DNA from: Branchiostoma floridae
Taxonomy: Eukaryota > Chordata > Leptocardii > Amphioxiformes > Branchiostomatidae
DNA length: 64,000 nt
Assembly: GCF_000003815.2 (NCBI RefSeq)
Contig: NC_049980.1
Coordinates: 24,004,629-24,068,628 of the forward strand
Direction: 5' to 3'
This document shows positions 12,901 through 21,900 of the stretch, in pieces. The notes below the pieces were generated by a model. The model saw only the letters and a list, made by a program, of their open reading frames with translations, was not told where the DNA came from and did no database searches. Made by a program: the position numbers and the translations under genes. Within the stretch, counting starts at the first letter, position 1, and every line of letters starts with the position of its first letter.

Positions 12901-15900
12901 CTGGCACATCTCCTGGGTCAGCGCTAGGGGGCTGCTCTTCTGTAGGTACCTCTCACGCATCTTCACCAGGTAGCTGTGGGGAGACAATGTGGGAGATTAA
13001 TAAGGTTGGCACAGTATTGTTGGCATACATTCATCCTTAGCTTTCTTGATAAGTACAGTCTTCTCCTAAATTAATAGATGGCACAGTTACTGCATATATC
13101 ATTAAATGGCCTTAACGTTACCAATAAAACAGCAAAGCAGCACAAAAGCGTCTCCTATACATCCTTATCAGTACTGCAGTAAGTTTACACAAATTCAACT
13201 GCTGCAATACTATCTTGCTATGCTAGATGTCCCCATTGCACTACTGATGATTGCTAAACACCTGTTAAAGTAAAGAAAGCAATTCAATTTCTTCACTGCC
13301 CACATCTTTATAAGCAAAAACATTGGTACCCCTGAGGTATCCCTGTAAAGGCCTACCTCTGGTGTTTGTTGGGATCAGTAATCAGTTTTCCTCTGTCAAT
13401 GTCCAACCAGAAACTCCAGTACTTATCTCCGTTGCTTCCCTCCAGGAATTTTCTCATTGCTTCGAATCCTTTACAGTTCTGCAACTCAAACACCTTCTGC
13501 TTCCTGAACCAGGGATCGGGCTCCTCCGACTCCTCACTGAACAGGGAGTCAATGTCACTTTCACTGTCGTTATCATTTTCATCCTTGATTGTCACTTTCT
13601 TTGTTTTCTCTTCCTCCTCTTCTTCTATATCTGTTCTTGCAGTGACTTTTCCCTTTGGATCAATTTTTAGATTATGTAGTGATACACCAGGCTTGAGAAG
13701 CTGGGACATGTCGAAGAAATCTGGAACTTCTTTGATGTCCACATCTGTTACTTCAGAAACTGACTGTTTCATCACGATGGCAACGACAACTGTTGCGAAG
13801 TCTTCCACATTGTGTACATTGAGGTATGGATGCTCCTCATCCTCATCTGTAGAGTCACTTGTTTCAGATTTGGACAAGTCACTTTTTTCTGATGATCCAC
13901 TGTCAGCATCACTGTCGTACTTCTCGTCTTCCTCCTCGACATTGTCCTCTGTATCTTTTTCTTTTTCTTCATCACCAAATCCGCTCTCTTTATACACTGT
14001 GCTTCTGCTCACTGCTCCTGTTCGCTGCGACTGGTCGTCCGTCACCATGCAGACAAAGTTCTCATGTAGGGGGGTCTTGGAGCGGGTGGGCGGTCTCCTT
14101 GAGGGGCTCTCCACTCCAAACAACTTGCTGGAGTACCAGTCTTCTGACTGCACTGAATCTCTGTCATGGGACCTAGAGTAGAGGTCAATGAGAAGTATAT
14201 CATCCACCGTCTGCCTTGTACAATCTTCATCAAACACAACATTAAATATTCAAGAAAAAGAATACAGTTTACTTGAGCACTTGAGGATATGTGCTGAGAT
14301 TATGTGCTGAGAAAAAGCACCAAAAAAATGTGTAAAAAGAGGTAAGATTAAGGTAAGCTTAGAAGTGGTGCACAATCAGCACTGACAATCAAATGATTGA
14401 TTTTGACAAAAAGAATGAGGGCAATGACATTTTACACAATAGAAAGCATCTATTCATAGACATGTACTTAAACATTAGAACACAAAAGATGACACATGGT
14501 TACAATATGAAATTGAAGGTAAAGTGACAGCAATGGCATTTATCACAATAGAAACACCTATAGTTAAACATGAGGTTGAGAAGCACAGAATACAAGATGA
14601 AAGTGTTAAGAATATGAAAGCCTGGCTGGAATAAAGCAAAGAAAGAAAAGAGAATAGCAACTGTCTCACCTAGCGGAGCCGGTCCACATGGCACTGTCCT
14701 GTACCCTCAGGCCATCCTCTCCCAGAAGGGACTCAGCAGATGCTGGACGTCCACTGTTCGGCCTGGACTGATAACCAAACGGGTCACTACCGATTCCGCT
14801 GGACATGCGGGATTTCGTGGCTGCGGTTGTCTGGAGCTGGTTGGCCTGAATGAACACAAATAATGGTGTCATTCATTGTAAAGGGATATCGTGACAAAAT
14901 TCTGCATGGAGAATTTCCGACATACAGTAACACAAACAGAAACAAAGATGAACAGACAGACAGACAGAAACATACACACACACAAACACACACAGCGTCA
15001 CATTAACCTACCTGTCTAGCTTTAGAGATCCACTGTTTAGTCTGAGTAGTGGAGGCCTCTCCCATGCACACGTACATGGTCTTCATCAGCTTGACTGCTG
15101 CATCATCCTCCAGCTGCTGGGTGATCACAACAGACTTCTTCCTGGAGAATGGTCTGGATACCAAAGAACAACATACCATGAGACGCAGAGGAATTAAAAT
15201 GGTAGGGAAGTATGTAGTAAATACTTCTTAACCAAACTCACAAGATGAATTTCTGACCACCACTGGTACATCTATCGAATGGCTATGTCTGTCCAACTTG
15301 CAATAACTCAGGTTTTGTCAGGTGACTACTTAATATAGTCTGTATGACGCAAACTCCACTGCCCAGGGCTGTAACTGGCCCCTCCCCATGATGTTGGGCG
15401 GGCTGTATAGAAGCTTGCTTAAATCAGGCTAGCTTTAATGGTAAGATTCAATGTCATATGCTATATGGTAGATTTGTGCCACAGTGAAATTTCATGCCCT
15501 TCTTCTTCTTGTCTGGCACCCCCACAACCATCCCTGTGGCTTCTTATCTTACCTACTGTAAGGGGCTACAATATACATGTACTTATGGTCAGAATCTGCC
15601 TAAGAACATTCTGGCCAGGGCTATATTCTGATGCACTACACCACTTTATGTTTCCAATATTGGAAAGTAGTATCATCTCTCGCCCTCCTCTGACCTGTAC
15701 TCTGTGTCTATGGTGAGTTTGACCCCGCTCTCCAGGTTGTCTGTCTGCTGCAGCAGTTTGGCCAGGCGATACTCCAGGTACAGATCACTCTGCAGGAAGG
15801 CAGGCAGGCGCTGCTGCTTGATCCACTGGATGCCTTGTTCCTTGTTCAGACACTGGACAGGTAGGCCAAGACAGTTAGTACCCTTTCACTCATAAACTTG

Positions 15901-18900
15901 TCAGCAGCAAAAGCCTTAATGGCTTGCTTTTAAGTATGCCATATGAAATGAGACAAAACATTTGACAAAATTTTTTTCGTCTTCATGTACAAAAATCCTT
16001 GCAACCAATCCCATCAATGATAAATATGTATGACCATGATTCAATAGCAAATCATCCAAGTGTTACGTCAAGCACTTGGAGTGTTGCAAAGCTGAAAAAA
16101 ATCATCTACAGAATCTGCAAAACCAAACCACTTACTGTTACTAGGAAGCTAGTTTTAATCTCATCCTGTGTTTGTGGCTCATCAGAAAACACCTGGTAGT
16201 ACAGGGGCTTGTCTGTGATCATCCGGGTGGCGTTGTAGATCTGGCTGGGGGCCTTGTATGATCGTGCCACTGCTTTGATCTGATTGGCCACATCCTTTTG
16301 TGCATTACTGACAACCTCAAACCCTCCCAGGTCCTTGTTGAATCGAAGAGGTTCTGGGAATGTCTGTAACATGGAGAAAAGCTTAGTGTTCCTGTTTCTT
16401 ATCGAACAATGGAGAAATGTGTGAATTATCAAACAATTGAGAAATGTGTAAAGAACAATGGCACCGTGCATTAATAAAACTGCTGAGTGTGTCAACCCCT
16501 TAAAATCTGCATGAAAGTCATTGTAGTCTATTTCAAATTCTTATGAAAAGCTATAATGCAATTCATTCCTGATCTTGCAAAATGCAATTGCTCTTTCAAA
16601 CTGATCTGTGATCAATTGAGTCGGACTGGCTCTAATCCAAAAGCTATTGAGAAAGCGTCTCTTATTGGAAACAAATTGATATCGAAAAGGTATTAAATTT
16701 CCCTCTTATCTACCATGATTAGAGCCTTTCATGAAGAGTAGCAATTATTCGAATGGACCCAGTTGGGACACAAAAAGTATAGAGTGTAATATGTAGCTAT
16801 TTAAGTGTATGATCACTGTCAGAAAAGATCATAACTTATTGAAACTTACAGGGAGGCTGAGGAACTTGTTGAAGTAATCCACAAACAGGTCATCTGTGGC
16901 CAGGTAGTCCTCCTGAAGACAACAAAACAAAGTGTCATTGATGGAGAGTAATCAAAATCACTTCAATGTCTTTGATATGTATGACCATCATCTACAAAAA
17001 CATTTCATAATGACTATCGGCAAATCACTAAATTTCCTTCCTACATAAGTATGGCAAAATGCCCATTAAAAAGATCCCAGTTGTCTGCTCTGTAGACTGT
17101 ACAAGTTTATACATGTTGCAACATATTCCCTCCTTACCAGCCAGACTTAGTAACGCCGAGAAAACACCTGTTCCCTTTCTTTGAAGAGCAGGTAGACAAT
17201 GCCTCAGGCAGCCCGTTAAGACCTGACAACTTTTGTCTGCAGTAGGAGAGCGTTGGTCTGAGTGGGGCCAAAGTAATATATCAGGGTAATTAGGACTAAT
17301 AAATGTCCTTTCAAGTGTTATAATGGGAGATAAACACTCAGTGGGGTCTGTCAGAGAACTGACTCAAAGCATCTTTCCCAGGAGTAGAAAAACATCGTGT
17401 CTGCCTTTTGCACAGATTTTAAAGATTTCAGACAATCCTGAAATCTGTCTTTTTCTAAGCCGAAGGCACTCAAAAGTCTTCAAACAACACTGGGGATCAT
17501 GAATGCATCATCCGCATAGTTGCATCAGCCTTGACATATATGAAGGAACTATGATTGAAGAAAGAGTAATGAAGACAAGATGTTATTTGATGCCTCGTTT
17601 AGGACTGTGCTGTATCAAATGTATTGCCCTTTTACCGTTAAGAGTTTTCTTTGGAAGTCTCAGATGCTGGTATCCTTTGACTTTAAACTTTCTTTTGATA
17701 ACTGTTGTGTACAGTGAAGTCCATTTGCAAGTAGTCAAAATAAATACAAAATGGGCCAGGACAGAAATGAAAACTTCTGGAATGCAAAGAACAAATGTTT
17801 ACACAGTTCTGTCCATATTTGAACTCACAACAATCATCCATTGGTCGTAGTTTACAGCAAACAGAGAACAGTAAACATGTCCCAGGTGTAGGTTACCTGT
17901 TCCTGTTGCCAAATGTAGGGACTGTTTAACCCTTATGACTCCACCGTATGCTGTACAGTCACCAAGGCAACAGGTATAAACAAAGACAACACCTGAGCTC
18001 CAAAGTGGGAATCAGACCAGGAGCAGAACAGGGTTGACTTGATTGTGACTTGATATCAACCATTAAACAGTAATACCTACCAATGAAATAGACTCTAGCA
18101 ATGTTGTTTACTAACACAGTCAACCATATGGAAACAAATTCTAATGTACTCAGCAGAACATTGTTTGAAAGTTTGAAAATAATGGGGTTCTTCCAAAAAT
18201 GTTTGAAGGGAAGGATATGACATTTTGTACATGAACTACAATTCAAGTTATTTTTCAGTTAAAAACACATGGACATCACTGTCTGTAAAAAAGAGGGAAA
18301 CTTTCTGTAACGTTACTGTTACTCCTGTATGCCCTTTGTGTTTCACAATCACAGTCATGGATGATTTGAAAACTTAAAAGGCCGAGTCTCTGATCTAGTC
18401 AGTGTTGTGTAATACTAGTCCTATTGCATTGTCGAGTATTGTAGCATCTGAAGTTACACATTCTTGTTCTTCCCAACCAACCCATGACAAAAGTGAACAG
18501 CTTTACTTTCTGCCCTATTCCCAGGTGTTACACTATACACTGAGTATGGGACAGACAAGAGAATCACTTTCCCACCTCAAACTGAAGTGCCTACCTTCAA
18601 TCTGACCAGGTGTACCTCAAACAAGTTGTACAGCTTTAAGTACAGGTCCTAATCTTTACTGTATCTACTTGAATATCTGCAAATAAATACATATTCTGGG
18701 ATGTAAAGGTAATAGTGAAGGTTGGGTGCAAGCTGGATCAACAAGAAAGAGACTGACTGAGTCAGTATATTGTGCACTGATGTTAAACATTGAACCTGAT
18801 AACCCAGGCACATGCATGCATGCATGCTGAAGTGTACACAACAAACAAGTTTGTGCTTCTATGTTGCAAAAACTGCCAGTTATGCAGGAAGATATGAGGG

Positions 18901-21900
18901 AGATTCAAGTTTGGAGTGTCAGACTGGCCTTGAAGTAAATCTAATCACAACACTGGTTGAAGGGGAAAAGAATTCAATTCAGTTCAAAGCGACCCCCTGA
19001 GTACCCCCTGAGCTGCGTACAATTTGGCACTGTCCCTCAAGACCCATGGGGACGGGTCACAAGTAAATCAAGTTAAAGCCTTTGTGAGTACAAAGTACCG
19101 ACACATTACCATCTCCTGCTTTTCAAAACCACTTTGTGCATTGGACCGGAGCCGAGAGAAGTACCTGATATCTTGCTACCATCATCAATGCTGCATAATA
19201 CCAAGAAAATACGGGAAAATTGCCCTAATGTTTTAATGTCTTAATTTGACAACTCGCGTAAGGTTAACTTAAACAATTACATTTACAGTAATTCTACTGA
19301 TGTGTGAATTGATGGCCATTTAGCATGGAGACTTGTCAAACAAATGCTACCAGTATTTCACATTTCTTAATTGCAAACAGTGTAATTAAGGGTGCCTGTC
19401 TGACATTTGAGAATATTGACAATTGGTAGTAGAATGGTCATCCAGACACATCAGGAAATGAAAAAAATCTGGGATATCGCAAAAGATGTAAAATACTCCT
19501 GAAGCAGGCCCGTTAGCTGGCTCACAAAAGTGCAAGCAACCTCACAGGAAATAAGCTGTTGGACTCTTTGTCCAGCTGTTAACGTTAGTAACTTCCAATC
19601 TTGATGACCAATACAGGTATATTATATAGTCTACTTGTATCACAGTTTGTAAGCTCTCCAAAACATTTTCGGTTATTATCATTATCATTAAATGGTGTCA
19701 TTCGGGGAAAGGCAACCAATTAATGTTCAGGAAATATGGAACAGAGCTTCTACTTACTATTACATGTATGCACTAAATCACACTTTATGTGGTCATTACC
19801 TGTCTATGAATATAACCCATGCCACACAAAGGTCCAGTGGTCTGGAAACATATCCTGTGGGATCATGTTGTCCTTTATACCTGTCACTCATCATTATCTC
19901 ACACACCATGGTCTCCTTGTGATCTCTGTGACTCCTCTCAACTCCCAGCTAAATTATTCAGCATATGCACAAAGATACTTGCGTGCAATATATTGTGTGT
20001 ATTCCACACTTTTCTGAAAATGGATTGACATTCTTTGAGTCACTGTTGGAAAAGTGAATTACGAATGATTGTGTCCCAAATTTGTTGTATTTGCTATGAA
20101 ACAAATTTTCCTGATGATTGACCAAAATGTCCTAAACTGTATTGCCTTTTTTTAAAAGCACCATTGTCTATCATCTTGTTTTGAATACACTGTGCAGGTC
20201 AGTGACTTTGTCCACACTGACATCTCAGTCCATTAGCATGAGATGCAAGGAGACCTGTAGTGAGATAACAAGTACTTAAGGACAGAGTGACCTGTACAGA
20301 CCTCTCAAGAACAGGTGGTCTAAATGTGACCAATAAGACCAAAAGATAGGACGATAAAGCCACCATAACCACAATAACAAACCCTGCCAAAGCCTACCTG
20401 AACAAATCCTTTAGAAGCCAAAAAATTCCTTTCAAACATAGGACAGCAGACTAGCCCGACCAACCATGTGTAGCTAACACTTTGTGATACATAATCTTTA
20501 CAAGAAACATAAGTGGTCTGACTAATTCCATGAAATGAAAATTGGAACTAAACCTTAGCCCTTTACACATGTACAGGCTTCCCTGGGAAAACTGTTCTGT
20601 CTTTGGATCCAACGTACATGTCAGTGGACAAAACAAATGTGAGTTTCTCTGTCCAGAAAAAAAATGTCACTTATGTAAAGAAAACTCAAGATGCATTCTT
20701 AGACTGCTAGGTAACTTATTGTACACCATTATTGGACTGTAAGCTGTTTGCAAAGACCATTACTGACAAGCTTCATGCTGTATAAAAGATTGGCTGGTTG
20801 CCACACCATTCCAACAGGTCCAGGAGGTTAGGTGATGGCATGTGCTTTGTACCACAGGCCTGGCAAAATGTACACTCATTTATACTGATGTTTTGTCAGA
20901 TGACTGAAAACTCTGATTCTGCCTTAATAACAAATCTAGCAGCTGACTGCTGGCTGGGAGACTTGTGTACTCTGTCGCCCATAGGTGACCAGGTACGCCC
21001 ACAATTCACCAGGTCTCCTGGCAACACAAACATGCCCAGCCAATAGGTCCCCTATAATCCGATAACGTATACTATGACCTTTTCCCAGACTTTTCAGTTA
21101 ATCAGCAGCCTGGGGTTACGATTTATGACATGTACCATCACCATTTAGTACCCAACTTTTACAGTAGCTGTATGCGATAAGGTCTTAATAAGTGACTTTA
21201 AAAATTCTCTGTATCAGTCTGATAACAGGTGGATTTCTGATAGACCTACTTTTACACAACCACAACTTGTCCACAAGGCTACTGTAACTTGTGATACAAC
21301 AACAAAAATTTCTTCAAAACATTCTTATTCTGTAGTACATGTACATGTAATTGTTATTGAGCTTGTTCATAATAGCTACTTTCTCCCTAAACCATAGCTT
21401 AATTTCTTGCTATATAAGTCATGCTTCAAGCAGACTATGTGTATCTTATTTCAGATCAAATATTTTTTCAGCGAGGTTGGCTTTTCTATTAAGGATACAA
21501 TGTTAGAGGTACTGCGAACAGAATATCAAGATGAATAGAATTTTAGAGTCATACAATTCAGCCCCATTAGCAAACATAACCATCCTTTTTTCCCCATCTG
21601 GCCATTTATGATGCTCTTTGTGTGTTAGTGTGCACACTAACCTCCTAATGCACAAACATACTATTGAAACGACTCCATCCACAAAGAATCAAATAACATT
21701 TTTGGCCAGAACCACTCAAATCAATAAATCAAAAAGCCCTTTGCCAGTTAAACAAGCAGCCTGTCCTTATAACTGTGTGACTATACGTACAGATCTAGAG
21801 TTAACAGCGTTGAAAGGTTGGACAGTTGTGCACCATTGTGGCTCACACAAAGCTGACACGTTGGTTACCTGTTGTGTTTGGATCAGGTGACAACTACTGA

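Noticed and set aside
13366-14181. Long plus-strand Ser-rich open frame opposite RGS22 exon 8
   Set aside because: It is the antisense shadow of acidic codons (GAA/GAT reading as TTC/ATC/TCT). The minus strand has splice and homology support.
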